A DNA stretch of 64,000 nucleotides from Comamonas testosteroni (GCA_008727115.1 CP044131.1:2418001-2482000); one strand, 5' to 3'. Counted from the first letter of the stretch, positions 8,487 to 17,328 are shown. Numbers and translations: made by a program. Notes: generated from the sequence alone by a model not told the origin.

Positions 8487-9764
8487 ATGCGCATTGAAAC
8501 CCTCGCCGTTCATGCCGGCTACTCCCCGGACCCCACCACCAAATCCTGCGCCGTCCCCATCTACCAGACGGTGGCCTATGCGTTCGACAGCGCCCAGCAT
8601 GGCGCCGACCTGTTTGATTTGAAGGTGCCGGGCAATATCTACACCCGCATCATGAACCCCACCACCGACGTGCTGGAAAAGCGCGTAGCGGCGCTGGAGG
8701 GCGGCATTGCCGCGCTGGCCGTGGCATCGGGCATGGCGGCCATCACCGCAGCGATTCAGACGCTGGCCGAAGCCGGCGACAACATCATCAGCGCCAGCAC
8801 GCTCTACGGCGGCACCTACAACCTGTTCGCCCACACCTTCCCGCAGCAAGGCATTGAGGTGCGCTTTGCCGATCCGCGCGATCCGGCCAGCTTTGGCCAG
8901 CTGATCGATGCCAAGACCAAGGCCGTGTTCATCGAATCCATCGGCAACCCGCTGGGCAACGTGACCGACATTCAGGCGCTGGCCGATGTGGCCCACGCCC
9001 ACGGCGTGCCGCTGATCGTGGACAACACCGTGCCCTCGCCCTATCTGCTGCGCCCCTTCGAGTTTGGCGCGGACATCGTCGTGCACTCGCTGACCAAGTA
9101 CCTGGGCGGCCACGGCACCAGCGTGGGCGGCGCGATTGTGGACAGCGGCAAGTTCCCTTGGGCCCAGCACAAGGAGCGCTTCAAGCGCCTGAACGAGCCC
9201 GACGTCAGCTACCACGGCGTGGTCTATACCGAAGCCCTCGGCCCGGCGGCCTTCATCGGCCGCGCCCGCGTGGTGCCGCTGCGCAACATGGGCGCCGCCA
9301 TCTCGCCACAAAACGCCTTCCAGATCCTGCAAGGCATCGAAACCCTGGCGCTGCGCATGGACCGCATCTGCGAGAACACGCAAAAAATTGCCGAAGCGCT
9401 GCAAAACCACCCCAAGGTGGAATGGGTGCGCTATGCGGGCCTGAAGGACCACCCCGACCACGCCATTGTGCAAAAGCAGTCGGGCGGCCGCGCCTCGGGC
9501 ATTCTGTCGTTCAGCTTGAAGGGCGATGGTGGTCGCGAAGCCGGTGCGCGCTTCCTCGATGCGCTGCAGCTGTTCACCCGCCTCGTGAACATTGGCGATG
9601 CCAAGTCGCTGGCCACCCACCCGGCATCGACCACCCACCGCCAGCTGGACGCGGCCGAGCTGGCCAAGGCCGGTGTGACCGAAGGCATGGTGCGCCTGTC
9701 TGTGGGCATCGAGCATATCGATGACCTGATGGCCGACCTGAACCAGGCACTGGACAAGGTCTGA
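8487..9764 (+). CDS. metY: O-acetylhomoserine sulfhydrylase (aminocarboxypropyltransferase)
   Basis: This 425-residue PLP enzyme of the Cys/Met metabolism family should make homocysteine from O-acetylhomoserine and sulfide, the direct sulfhydrylation route to methionine. The PLP lysine is Lys204 in SLTKYLGGHG. Upstream are SGMAA (81-85), the YGGTYN segment, and IVDNT (177-181), which carries the Asp that contacts the pyridine nitrogen. The length and the extra insert around residues 230-260 fit MetY rather than the shorter MetB/MetC/MetZ enzymes. It appears to be a single-gene unit. I saw no recognisable SAM riboswitch in the 150 bp upstream. Confidence 0.9.
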   Translation: MRIETLAVHAGYSPDPTTKSCAVPIYQTVAYAFDSAQHGADLFDLKVPGNIYTRIMNPTTDVLEKRVAALEGGIAALAVASGMAAITAAIQTLAEAGDNIISASTLYGGTYNLFAHTFPQQGIEVRFADPRDPASFGQLIDAKTKAVFIESIGNPLGNVTDIQALADVAHAHGVPLIVDNTVPSPYLLRPFEFGADIVVHSLTKYLGGHGTSVGGAIVDSGKFPWAQHKERFKRLNEPDVSYHGVVYTEALGPAAFIGRARVVPLRNMGAAISPQNAFQILQGIETLALRMDRICENTQKIAEALQNHPKVEWVRYAGLKDHPDHAIVQKQSGGRASGILSFSLKGDGGREAGARFLDALQLFTRLVNIGDAKSLATHPASTTHRQLDAAELAKAGVTEGMVRLSVGIEHIDDLMADLNQALDKV

Positions 9765-9839
9765 TTCCCGGCAAGGCTCGCCTGGTCTGGGCGAGCCCCT
9801 AGGACGGGCGGAACACCACCCCGCCCTTTCGCTCAGCAT

Positions 9840-9874
9840 AAAAAAATCGGTACCCGCGCTTGCGGAGTACCGAT
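9840..9874 (-). terminator. terminator of ompW
   Basis: On the minus strand the stem ATCGGTAC / GTACCGAT is followed by a run of seven Ts. It lies downstream of ompW and convergent to metY. Confidence 0.8.
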
Positions 9875-10010
9875 CTAAACATACACCCTTGCCTCGGAAA
9901 TCATCCAGACAGCCCTGCCTTGATGACTTCCCTGCACCACAGAGCCTGTGGTGCGTGCACCGCCTCCGGGAAGAAGGCCGCAAGCGGTTGCACTCTTTGC
10001 CGTGCAGCTA

Positions 10011-10610
10011 TCAGAAGCGATAGCCCACGCCCACGCCGACCAGCCATGGATCGACCTTGAACTTACCCAGGCCAGCGCTGACATCGGTGTCGATGAATAC
10101 CTTCTTGACGTCAAAGTTCACCGACCAGTTCTTGTCCAGCGCATAGTCGAAGCCCAGCTGCAAAGCACCGCCAAAGCTGTTCTTCTTCACGGTCACGGCG
10201 TGATCCAGAATGTTCACGCTGGAAAAACGTGTGTAGTTGATACCGGCACCCACATAAGGCTTGAAAGCACCAAAGTTGGTGAAGTGGTACTGCGCCAGCA
10301 GCGTGGGAGGCAGATGCTTGAGCGAGCCAATCTTGCCGCCGTTCAGACGCACATCATGCTTTTGCGGGTACGTCAGAACCAGCTCGGCAGCGATATTGGG
10401 CGTGAAGAAGTAGGACACATCCACTTCAGGAATCCACTTGTTGTTGATGCTCACGCCTGCATCGCCAGCAGCACCACCGTTGTCGCTGTTCAGGTGCACG
10501 GCACGCACGCGAACCTGCCAGGGGCTGGAGCCATCAAAGGATTGGGCAAAGGCAGTACCTGCAGTCAGAGCGCTGGCAGCAGCGGCAATTGCGATCAGAG
10601 TCTTTTTCAT
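10011..10610 (-). CDS. ompW: OmpW-family outer-membrane beta-barrel protein
   Basis: A 199-residue protein with a signal peptide (MKKTLIAIAAAASALTAGTAFA-Q) and the OmpW pattern. SPWQVRVRAVHL is the first strand, then NNKWIPEVDVSYFFTPNIAAEL, PPTLLAQYHF and the C-terminal aromatic residue (VGVGYRF) recognised by the Bam machinery. OmpW proteins form small eight-stranded barrels that let hydrophobic molecules cross the outer membrane. An upstream in-frame start would add 24 residues before the signal peptide. I chose the ATG that begins the signal peptide because AAGGAAAA lies just before it. Confidence 0.9.
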   Translation of the reverse strand: MKKTLIAIAAAASALTAGTAFAQSFDGSSPWQVRVRAVHLNSDNGGAAGDAGVSINNKWIPEVDVSYFFTPNIAAELVLTYPQKHDVRLNGGKIGSLKHLPPTLLAQYHFTNFGAFKPYVGAGINYTRFSSVNILDHAVTVKKNSFGGALQLGFDYALDKNWSVNFDVKKVFIDTDVSAGLGKFKVDPWLVGVGVGYRF

Positions 10611-10690
10611 GGGTTTTCCTTGAAGTAATCGGTGGAAGCGGTCTGCACTTCCCATGTCCTTGATTGAAACAAAGCGGCTCATGCTCGGGT

Positions 10691-10704
10691 TTGTCCCAAA
10701 TCAA
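10691..10704 (-). promoter_or_regulatory. possible Fnr/Anr box upstream of ompW
   Basis: The sequence TTGTCCCAAATCAA has one perfect half-site (ATCAA) and one degenerate half (TTGTC against TTGAT) at the correct four-base spacing. It lies about 80 bp upstream of the ompW start. E. coli ompW is Fnr-controlled, which makes the site plausible, but a single degenerate match is weak evidence. Confidence 0.3.
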
Positions 10705-10851
10705 TTGGCACTTCGGCAACGCCCATGAAAAAAGCGGTCGTTGCATCCGGGCCACGACCGCTCTTCACCTGCCCCACATCTGATTCAGCGCAAGGCCCTG
10801 GCACTCATGCAGTGCTAGCCATGCCACTGCCAGAAGGCTCCCAGACTGCTG

Positions 10852-11865
10852 TCAATGCGCTGCCTTGGCGGGACGCAGCTTTTGCCACATCTCCACACAC
10901 ACCACCACGGCCGCGCCAATGATGGCACCGACAACCACATGCACCAGCACCGGACCCAGGGCTGCGACCACTCCGCCCATGGGTGCAATAACGGTCTGCA
11001 CCCAGTGCTCGATGGGGCCTATGCCGTGCACCAGCAGGCTGCCGCCCACCATGAACATGGCGGCCGTTCCCACAATGGAAAGGCCACGCATCAGCCAGGG
11101 CGTAAAGGCAATCAGGCCACGCCCCATGGCCTTGACCGCATTGCTAGACTTGGCCATCAGCCAGGCGCCCACATCGTCCATGCGCACAATGCCCGCCACC
11201 AGGCCATAGACAAAAACCGTAATCGCCAGAGCTACGGCCACCAGCACCGCGCCCTGCTCCCAGATGGGCTTGGTCGCCACCGTTCCCAGAGCAATGGCCA
11301 TGATTTCAGCCGACAAAATGAAGTCGGCGCGAATGGCACCCTTGACCTTTTGCTGCTCATAGGCCAGCGGGTCCATCTGCTTTTCGCGTGCGGCACGCAG
11401 CGAGGACGGCGCTACGCCTTTGAGAGCAGCCTCCTCAGCATCCACAATGATTTCTTCGGTTTTATGGGCATTTTTCTTGTGGAACAGATGCAGGATTTTC
11501 TCCACACCCTCGAAGCACAGAAAGGCTCCACCAATCATCAGCAGCGGCGTAATCAGCCAGGGCGCAAAAGCGCTGATCAGCAAGGCCGCTGGCACCAGAA
11601 CAGCCTTGTTCATCAGCGAGCCCTTGGCCACAGCCCACACCACAGGCAGCTCGCGATTCGCCTTGACCCCTGTGACCTGCTCGGAATTGAGAGCCAGATC
11701 GTCGCCCAGCACGCCCGCCGTCTTCTGCATGGCCACCTTGGTCTGCATGGCCACATCATCCAGAATCGCCGTACTTTTGCCGGCCGCCGTTTTGGTCATC
11801 AGCGCCACGTCATCCAGCAAAGCTGTAATGTCATCCAGCAACATCAAAAGTCCGGCACCTGCCAT
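10852..11865 (-). CDS. DUF808 (YedI-like) inner-membrane protein
   Basis: A 337-residue multi-spanning membrane protein. The N-terminus MAGAGLLMLLDDITALLDDVA and the amphipathic DDVAxxTK repeats match DUF808/YedI proteins. Hydrophobic segments are visible around residues 88-118, 190-215, 220-245, 260-285 and 300-330. The function of the family is unknown. The last residues (KLRPAKAAH) are basic and probably cytoplasmic. Its start codon lies inside the first copy of a 104-bp tandem duplication, so its 5' flank is present twice. The second copy contains a duplicate of the first five codons. Confidence 0.85.
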   Translation of the reverse strand: MAGAGLLMLLDDITALLDDVALMTKTAAGKSTAILDDVAMQTKVAMQKTAGVLGDDLALNSEQVTGVKANRELPVVWAVAKGSLMNKAVLVPAALLISAFAPWLITPLLMIGGAFLCFEGVEKILHLFHKKNAHKTEEIIVDAEEAALKGVAPSSLRAAREKQMDPLAYEQQKVKGAIRADFILSAEIMAIALGTVATKPIWEQGAVLVAVALAITVFVYGLVAGIVRMDDVGAWLMAKSSNAVKAMGRGLIAFTPWLMRGLSIVGTAAMFMVGGSLLVHGIGPIEHWVQTVIAPMGGVVAALGPVLVHVVVGAIIGAAVVVCVEMWQKLRPAKAAH

Positions 11866-12057
11866 CGCACACCCCAGTTAGTTTCAATGGCCGTCATCAT
11901 GCCTGCAAACCATGTCCTATCAGCGACAGAAAATGCCTCACACACGCCGTAAGGTCCGGCACCTGCCATCGCACACCCCAGTTAGTTTCAATGGCCGTCA
12001 TCATGCCTGCAAACCATGTCCTATCAGCGACAGAAAATGCCTCACACACGCCGTAAG
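11850..12057. repeat. perfect 104-bp tandem duplication at the 5' end of the DUF808 gene
   Basis: Positions 11850-11953 and 11954-12057 are identical as read, base for base. The unit contains the first five codons of the DUF808 protein on the minus strand and about 88 bp of its upstream region, so the leader and possibly the promoter are doubled. Identity over 104 bp implies a recent event or an assembly artefact. Confidence 0.9.
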
Positions 12058-12113
12058 ACTTGCTGCCGAAGCGTTTGCAGCGACAATGAGCGCCTTTTTT
12101 GAACGGATGCCCT

Positions 12114-12323
12114 GTGACCCAAGCCATTGCCCACGCCGAACTGATTGCCAGCTACCGCAAGCTGGCCGCAGAAGCCGCCAAGAAAGCCGAGCTGGTCAAA
12201 GCCGCTGCAGGCAAAGGCCCCAAGACCATTGCCACCGTCAGTGAAACAGCGGCCAAGGCCGCACGCCGCCGCGATGTGGCTGCGGCCAAGCTGGCTCAGC
12301 TCGGTGTTGCGCTACCGGACTGA
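12114..12323 (+). CDS. small hypothetical Ala/Lys-rich protein
   Basis: About 70 residues from a GTG (TQAIAHAELIAS...) preceded by GGATG, or 74 from an upstream TTG. It is almost entirely predicted helix with many Ala and Lys (ASYRKLAAEAAKKAELVKAA), a KGPKTIATVSETAAKAARRRD segment split by a short loop, and no membrane segment. I do not recognise a domain. The basic character and Lys/Arg clusters could suit nucleic-acid or acidic-protein binding, but that is a guess. It lies between the DUF808 gene (divergent) and the end of the VWA gene (convergent, 18 bp away). Confidence 0.5.
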   Translation: MTQAIAHAELIASYRKLAAEAAKKAELVKAAAGKGPKTIATVSETAAKAARRRDVAAAKLAQLGVALPD

Positions 12324-12341
12324 GTCCAGCAATCAGCCTTC

Positions 12342-13556
12342 TTACTTGCTGGTCTTGAAGCCTTGCGTGGCCGCCCAGGCCGCCACATCGTCGCGGCGAA
12401 TGGCGGCGGCCATCAGTTGCGGGAAGGCATCGGGCGTGCAGGCAAATGACGGCACTCCCAGGGCAGCCAGCTTGGCGGCCAGCGCCGCGTCATAGGCGGG
12501 CGCGCCCTCGTCGCTGAGCGCGGGCAGGGCAATCATCTGCACGCCGGACTCCACCAGCTCATTGGCACGGCGCAGCAGGCCGGCTTCCACGCCGCCCTCA
12601 TACAGGTCGGAGATCAGCACCAGAATGGTGTTGCGCGGCTCGCTGATGAGGCTTTGGCAATAGCCCACCGCACCGTTGATGTCGGTGCCGCCGCCCAGCT
12701 GCACGCCAAACAGCACATCGACCGGGTCGTCGAGCTTGTCGGTCAGATCCACCACGGCCGTATCGAACACCACCAGCTTGGTGGAAACGGCCGGCAGGCT
12801 GGCCATCACCGCGCCAAAGATGCTGGAATACACCACCGAATTAGCCATGGAACCGCTCTGGTCAATACACAGAATCACCTCGCGCTGCGGGCGACGGGCC
12901 TTGCGGCCGTAGCCGATCAGCGTCTCGGGCACGATGGTCTTGTACTCGGGCTGCCAGTGGCGCAGATTGGCGCGGATGGTGCGATTCCAGTCGATCTCGG
13001 CATGGCGCGGGCGGCGATTGCGCTGGCTGCGGTCCAGCGCGCCAGCCACGGCGCTGCGCATGGGCTCTTCCAGCTTTTTCATCAGCTCGTCCACCACCTT
13101 GCGCACCACCAAGCGCGCCGTGGCCTTGGTGTTTTGCGGAATGACCGAGCCCAGCGAGATCAGGTCGGCCACCAGGTGCACATCGGGCTGCACGTTCTCC
13201 AGCATCTCGGGCTGCAGCAGCAGCTCGCGCAGGTTCAGGCGCTCCATCGCGTCGCGCTGCATGACCTGCACGACCTGGCTCGGAAAGTACTTGCGGATAT
13301 CGCCCAGCCAGCGCGAAACCGATGGCGAGGAATTGCCGCGTCCGCCCTTGCGCGATGCCAGCTTGCTATCTTCCTCATACAAGGCGGCCAGGGCCTGATC
13401 CATTTCCTGCAGGCGACCGCCCACGGTGCCGCAGCTGGCATCGGCCGGGCTGCCCAGCACCATGCGCCAGCGCTGCAGACGCGAGGTGGGTTGCAGTTCC
13501 TGGTCAGCCGTTTCCAGGCTGGGGTCCAAGGTGTTCAGGTTCGCGTTCATCATCAC
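12342..13556 (-). CDS. VWA-domain protein, last gene of a MoxR/DUF5682/SWIM operon
   Basis: A 404-residue protein whose C-terminal half is a von Willebrand A domain with a complete metal-ion-dependent adhesion site. DQSGS is at residues 232-236, Thr291 in GGTDIN and Asp317 in ISDLYEGG. The first 220 residues are mainly helical and resemble the N-terminal part of CoxE-like VWA proteins that partner MoxR ATPases. No signal peptide or membrane anchor is present, so it should be cytoplasmic. Its start overlaps the end of the DUF5682 gene by four bases, which suggests translational coupling. The usual inference for such pairs is that the ATPase remodels or loads a client bound by the VWA domain; the client is unknown. 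Confidence 0.85.
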   Translation of the reverse strand: MMMNANLNTLDPSLETADQELQPTSRLQRWRMVLGSPADASCGTVGGRLQEMDQALAALYEEDSKLASRKGGRGNSSPSVSRWLGDIRKYFPSQVVQVMQRDAMERLNLRELLLQPEMLENVQPDVHLVADLISLGSVIPQNTKATARLVVRKVVDELMKKLEEPMRSAVAGALDRSQRNRRPRHAEIDWNRTIRANLRHWQPEYKTIVPETLIGYGRKARRPQREVILCIDQSGSMANSVVYSSIFGAVMASLPAVSTKLVVFDTAVVDLTDKLDDPVDVLFGVQLGGGTDINGAVGYCQSLISEPRNTILVLISDLYEGGVEAGLLRRANELVESGVQMIALPALSDEGAPAYDAALAAKLAALGVPSFACTPDAFPQLMAAAIRRDDVAAWAATQGFKTSK

Positions 13557-16165
13557 ACCTTTGCTGCGGAAGATTCAAAATCAATAGCTACTGGCGCTTT
13601 CCCCATCTGTGCTTGGGGCAGATTCAAGCCCAAAAGTGCATTGAGCACCGGCAGCGCCAGTGCGGCGCGTGGCTCATCCCACGGCCCGGCTTCTTCACCG
13701 CTTGCGACAGGGACCGCTTGCACCGCACCGGCCACCGGCGCGCACTTGGCTTTCTCGCCCAGGCTTTGGCGCTCATGCTTGCTGAAGTCCGAAAAGCTGC
13801 GGCGCACCAGCGGCAGGATTTGCGCAAATTGCACTTCGCCCAGTCCGGTGAGCCAGGCATCGACCGCGCCCCAGATGGTTTCGTCGTGCAGCAGCACCAG
13901 TGCCTGCTTGTTCAAGAAGCCATCGAGCCAGGCGGCCACATCCATAGGCGCAGCGCCCAGCGAGAGGTTGCGGTTGAACTGGCGCACGACCTCGGCGCTC
14001 TCCAGCAGATGTTCGTCCAGCAGCAAACGGCAGGCCATGCCGCGCAGCAACGCCGCTGCCGCATCGCCCATGGCCAGACTGCGCAGCGCGGCGCGCCAAG
14101 CGTCCACGGCATTCTGTGCTTCACCTTCCGTGCCGCGCAAGCGCAGCGCTTCATCGGCGGCCAGCACCTTGATTTTCATGGCGGCGGCTGCGTCTTCGTC
14201 CATAGCCATGCAGGCCACGGGCAGACCGATGGCGGCGCGCAACACCAGCGAGTCGATCACAGTGGCCAGCAGCGCCGTATCGGTCTGGCGCACGCTGCCG
14301 TAGCGATAGACATTGGCCAGCGGCGGCAAGGCCTGCAGCAGCTGGGCCACATCGCCCGTGGTGGCAGCGCGCTCGGCCAGAGTCTCGATCAAGGCCTCGA
14401 CCAACTGCGGCAGATTGGCCAGCAGTGCATCGTTGATGGCCTGCGCAATCTCGGGCAGCGCGGTCTCGGGCGTCAGACTGGCGCGCAGCTTGGCTGTGGC
14501 GGCCTGGGAGACGGTTGCGCCATGCACGCTGGCTTCGATGATGCGCACGGCCAGCTCGGGCTCCCACTGCATCTGCCAGCTTTCGCGGAAGGTGCCGCGG
14601 TTGCGCTGGGCATCTTGCGCGGGCGTGCCCCAGTCAATGCCCAGCAGGCGCAGGCGGTGCAAGAAGTGGCTGCGCGCCAAGTCGTTGTCTTTGCGCAAGT
14701 CCAGCGCCAGCAACTTGGCTGCCGCCTCGGGCTTCATGCGCAGCGATTTTTGCTGCTGCTCGATATCACGCTGCAGCGGCACCTGGGGCACATCAGCGGG
14801 CACGCTGCCCAGCACATGGCCCACGGTCAACTCATCGTCGATCAGCTTGAGCGGCGCGGTCTCGCCCATGCAGACCACCGTGACGATGGCCTCGTTGATC
14901 TCCTCCAGCCCCGGCGTGGGCTGGCCGCGCAGCGCAGCCAGGCTGGTGGCCAGGCGCGTGGCCTCGATGATGTGGGCGCTGGAGCAGTCCAGGTCCTTGT
15001 CGCGCAGCAGATGCGCTACGCGGGTCAACCAGCCTGCGGTGCGCTGCACTGCAGGGCTTACTATGTTTTTATGAGCTGCTAGCGCGCTTCCATCCTGCGC
15101 TAGCGACTGATTTGACTGAATATCTGCCTGATAACAGTGCCACAGATGTTCGTACCAGCCCGGCGAGGTGATGCCCGCGCCATAGCCGCTGCTGCTGGCC
15201 AGATTGCGATACGTCCACGGCGCCCAGGTGGCCTGCACCTTGGCCTTGGGCAAGCCCTTGAGCACAGCGTTGTCAGCCTTGGCCGTGACGTTTTCTTTGA
15301 GCGCGGGCACATGCCATGCCCCGCAGACCACGGCAATGCGCTGAAAGCCCGCCTTGGTCGCCTCGCGTATGCACTGGCGCATATGGGCCTCGCGCATGGC
15401 TTCGCGCTGCACATAGGCTTGGCCGCGCCAATGCTCCGCGACTCCTTCACCATCCTTGGCCAGCTCGCCGCGCACAGCCGACATGGCTTCGTTGATGGAT
15501 TCGAACAGCGCTTCGCTGTCGCCGCGCTCTTCCACCAGGCGGTTCCACCAGCTCTCGCCATCTTCAAAACCTGCGGCATGGGCCAGCCAGTCCAGCGGGT
15601 CGCGGTGCTGGGGTTCGGTGCTCAGCTCCTGCACGGCAGCCTCAGCATCTGCCTCTTGCACTGCAGCTTCTGCGGTATCCACCAGCAGGGCATCGCCCGC
15701 TTCTGCAGCCTTGGCTTCAGCTTTTGTCTCGGAGTTCGTCTCGGAGTTTTCCTCGGCCTCCGTTACTGCGTCACTCTCCTGGGCCTCGGCTTCCTCCATC
15801 GCCTTCTTCAAGGCTTCGCGCCGCGCAAATTCGATGGCCATGGCATGGGTTTGCGGCAGGTCGATAAAGCGCATCACCACGCCCTGGCGGCTGGCCCATT
15901 GCAGGGCCTGCCACTCGGGCGAAAACTCGGCAAACGGATAAAACGCCGCCTGGCTGGGCGCGTCCTGCATATAGACCAGCATGGCCACAGGCGGGCGCAG
16001 CTCAGCGCTTTGCAGCATGGGCAGCAGCGCCTCGCCCTCGGGCGGACCTTCGACCAACAGGCAGTCGGGCTGCAATTGCTCCAGCGCCTGCAGCAGGCTA
16101 CGCGCACAGCCGGGGCCGTGGTGGCGTATGCCAAAAAAGTGAACGGAATCAGCGGAAGTGGCCAT
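13553..16165 (-). CDS. DUF5682 protein with a TraB/TIKI/EreA-like motif pattern
   Basis: 870 residues. The first 290 contain GIRHHGPG (Gly12-His15), LLVEGPPE (Glu39) and, after a Glu/Ala-rich acidic insert at about 118-185, CGAWHVPAL (Gly282-His285). Two GxxH motifs plus an early Glu is the pattern of the TraB/TIKI/EreA-ChaN superfamily of metal-dependent hydrolases. The rest is helical and unrecognised. Two stretches match the dispersed Comamonadaceae-type repeat in frame: around residue 355 (SNQSLAQDGSALAAHK) and the C-terminal 20 residues (QAQMGKAPVAIDFESSA). The real conserved end therefore probably lies before the latter. It sits between the MoxR and VWA genes of the operon. The catalytic role is inferred only. 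Confidence 0.75.
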   Translation of the reverse strand: MATSADSVHFFGIRHHGPGCARSLLQALEQLQPDCLLVEGPPEGEALLPMLQSAELRPPVAMLVYMQDAPSQAAFYPFAEFSPEWQALQWASRQGVVMRFIDLPQTHAMAIEFARREALKKAMEEAEAQESDAVTEAEENSETNSETKAEAKAAEAGDALLVDTAEAAVQEADAEAAVQELSTEPQHRDPLDWLAHAAGFEDGESWWNRLVEERGDSEALFESINEAMSAVRGELAKDGEGVAEHWRGQAYVQREAMREAHMRQCIREATKAGFQRIAVVCGAWHVPALKENVTAKADNAVLKGLPKAKVQATWAPWTYRNLASSSGYGAGITSPGWYEHLWHCYQADIQSNQSLAQDGSALAAHKNIVSPAVQRTAGWLTRVAHLLRDKDLDCSSAHIIEATRLATSLAALRGQPTPGLEEINEAIVTVVCMGETAPLKLIDDELTVGHVLGSVPADVPQVPLQRDIEQQQKSLRMKPEAAAKLLALDLRKDNDLARSHFLHRLRLLGIDWGTPAQDAQRNRGTFRESWQMQWEPELAVRIIEASVHGATVSQAATAKLRASLTPETALPEIAQAINDALLANLPQLVEALIETLAERAATTGDVAQLLQALPPLANVYRYGSVRQTDTALLATVIDSLVLRAAIGLPVACMAMDEDAAAAMKIKVLAADEALRLRGTEGEAQNAVDAWRAALRSLAMGDAAAALLRGMACRLLLDEHLLESAEVVRQFNRNLSLGAAPMDVAAWLDGFLNKQALVLLHDETIWGAVDAWLTGLGEVQFAQILPLVRRSFSDFSKHERQSLGEKAKCAPVAGAVQAVPVASGEEAGPWDEPRAALALPVLNALLGLNLPQAQMGKAPVAIDFESSAAKV
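13582..13620 (+). repeat. dispersed repeat copy inside the 3' end of the DUF5682 gene
   Basis: AATAGCTACTGGCGCTTTCC followed by CCATCTGTGCTTGGGGCAG. It shares the core ATAGCT-n3/4-GCGCTT with other copies in this window and adds about 15 codons to the end of the host gene on the opposite strand. Confidence 0.7.
15063..15120 (+). repeat. dispersed repeat copy in frame inside the DUF5682 gene
   Basis: TTTTTATGAGCTGCTAGCGC begins this copy and TGCGCTAGCGACTGATTTGA ends it. The halves CGCTAGC / GCTAGCG form a hairpin. It is read through in frame as a polar linker around residue 355 of the host protein. Confidence 0.65.
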
Positions 16166-16207
16166 GGGCGAGGTCAGCGATCAGTGAACGAGAAAGGCTT
16201 GTGCAAC

Positions 16208-17290
16208 TTAGATTTGCTCACGGCAAGCTCTATACAAATCTTTCCAGTCCGCACGTTCTTTGACGACTGTCTCCAGATATTCCTTCCACACCACCGTATC
16301 CTGCACCGGGTCCTTGATGACCGCGCCCAGCAGGCCCGAGGCCACGTCGTTGGCGCTCAGCACGCCATCGCCAAAGTGACCCGCCAGGGCCATGCCACTG
16401 TTGATGACCGAGATCGCCTCTGCCGTGGACAGCGTGGAGCTAGGCGACTTCACGCGCACGGTCTTGCCGTCTTCGGTCTGGCCGTTGCGCAGCTCGCGGA
16501 AGATTTGCACCACGCGGCGCACTTCCTGCAGCGCAGGCGCTTCGGCGGGTAGTTGCAGGGCGCGGCTTTGCTCGCCTACGCGCTTGGTGACAATCTGCAC
16601 CTCTTCGTCTTGCGAAGCTGGCACGGGCAGCACCACGGTGTTGAAGCGGCGCTTCAGGGCGCTGGAGAGTTCGTTCACGCCCTTGTCGCGGTTATTGGCC
16701 GTGGCAATGACGGAGAAGCCCGGCACGGCCTGGAACTCCATGCCCAGCTCGGGTACAGGCAAGGTCTTTTCAGACAACACGGTGATCAAGGTGTCCTGCA
16801 CATCGGCGGGGATGCGGGTCAGCTCTTCGATACGGGCGATCTTGCCCAGCTTCATGGCGTTGACCAGCGGGCTGGGGATCAGCGCTTTCTCAGACGGGCC
16901 GTTGGCCAGCAACTGGGCGTAGTTCCAGCCGTAGCGCAGCTGCTCTTCACTGGTGCCGGCCGTGCCCTGGATCAGCATGGTCGAGTCGCCGCTGACAGCA
17001 GCCGACAGATGCTCGGACACCCAGGACTTGGCTGTGCCGGGCACGCCGTACAGCAGCAGTGCGCGGTCGGTGGCCAGGGTCGATACCGCAATCTCCATCA
17101 GGCGCGGGTTGCCGATGTATTTGGCGCTGACCTCGAAGCCATTGCTCAAGGTACCGCCCATCAGATACTGCAAAACCGCCCAGGGCGAGAGCTTCCAGTT
17201 CGGCGGACGCGGACGGTCATCCACCTTTTGCAGGGCATCGAGTTCTTCGGCAAATTGCTGTTCGGCGTGCTGACGCAGGACTTGGCTCAT
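16208..17290 (-). CDS. MoxR-type AAA+ ATPase
   Basis: A 360-residue AAA+ protein. The Walker A motif is GVPGTAKS (residues 82-89). The Walker B position reads ARIEELTRI, with Glu155-Glu156 in place of the usual Asp-Glu, and sensor 1 is IATANNRDKG (195-204). The helical lid follows. The layout matches MoxR-family chaperone-like ATPases that work with VWA-domain proteins. The Walker B change to Glu-Glu may be a trait of this subfamily; whether it hydrolyses ATP normally is not known. There is a 38-bp gap to the upstream DUF5691 gene and 42 bp to DUF5682, consistent with one transcript. Confidence 0.85.
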   Translation of the reverse strand: MSQVLRQHAEQQFAEELDALQKVDDRPRPPNWKLSPWAVLQYLMGGTLSNGFEVSAKYIGNPRLMEIAVSTLATDRALLLYGVPGTAKSWVSEHLSAAVSGDSTMLIQGTAGTSEEQLRYGWNYAQLLANGPSEKALIPSPLVNAMKLGKIARIEELTRIPADVQDTLITVLSEKTLPVPELGMEFQAVPGFSVIATANNRDKGVNELSSALKRRFNTVVLPVPASQDEEVQIVTKRVGEQSRALQLPAEAPALQEVRRVVQIFRELRNGQTEDGKTVRVKSPSSTLSTAEAISVINSGMALAGHFGDGVLSANDVASGLLGAVIKDPVQDTVVWKEYLETVVKERADWKDLYRACREQI

Positions 17291-17328
17291 GGTGTCTTCC
17301 AGTGTGAATACTTCGAAAAAAGATGGTG

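Noticed and set aside
8403..9983. 526-codon frame opposite metY
   Set aside because: metY is a clear conserved enzyme; the antisense translation is Val/Ala/Arg/His-rich noise.
11850..12057. CRISPR-like direct repeats
   Set aside because: Only two adjacent 104-bp copies without spacers; this is a tandem duplication. No CRISPR array was seen anywhere in the window.
11897..12127. 76-codon frame across the tandem duplication
   Set aside because: Its repeated internal sequence simply reflects the duplicated DNA and part of the DUF808 5' region.
13322..15082. Long plus-strand frames opposite the VWA and DUF5682 genes
   Set aside because: They are shadows of GC-rich coding sequence with low-complexity translations and no ribosome sites.
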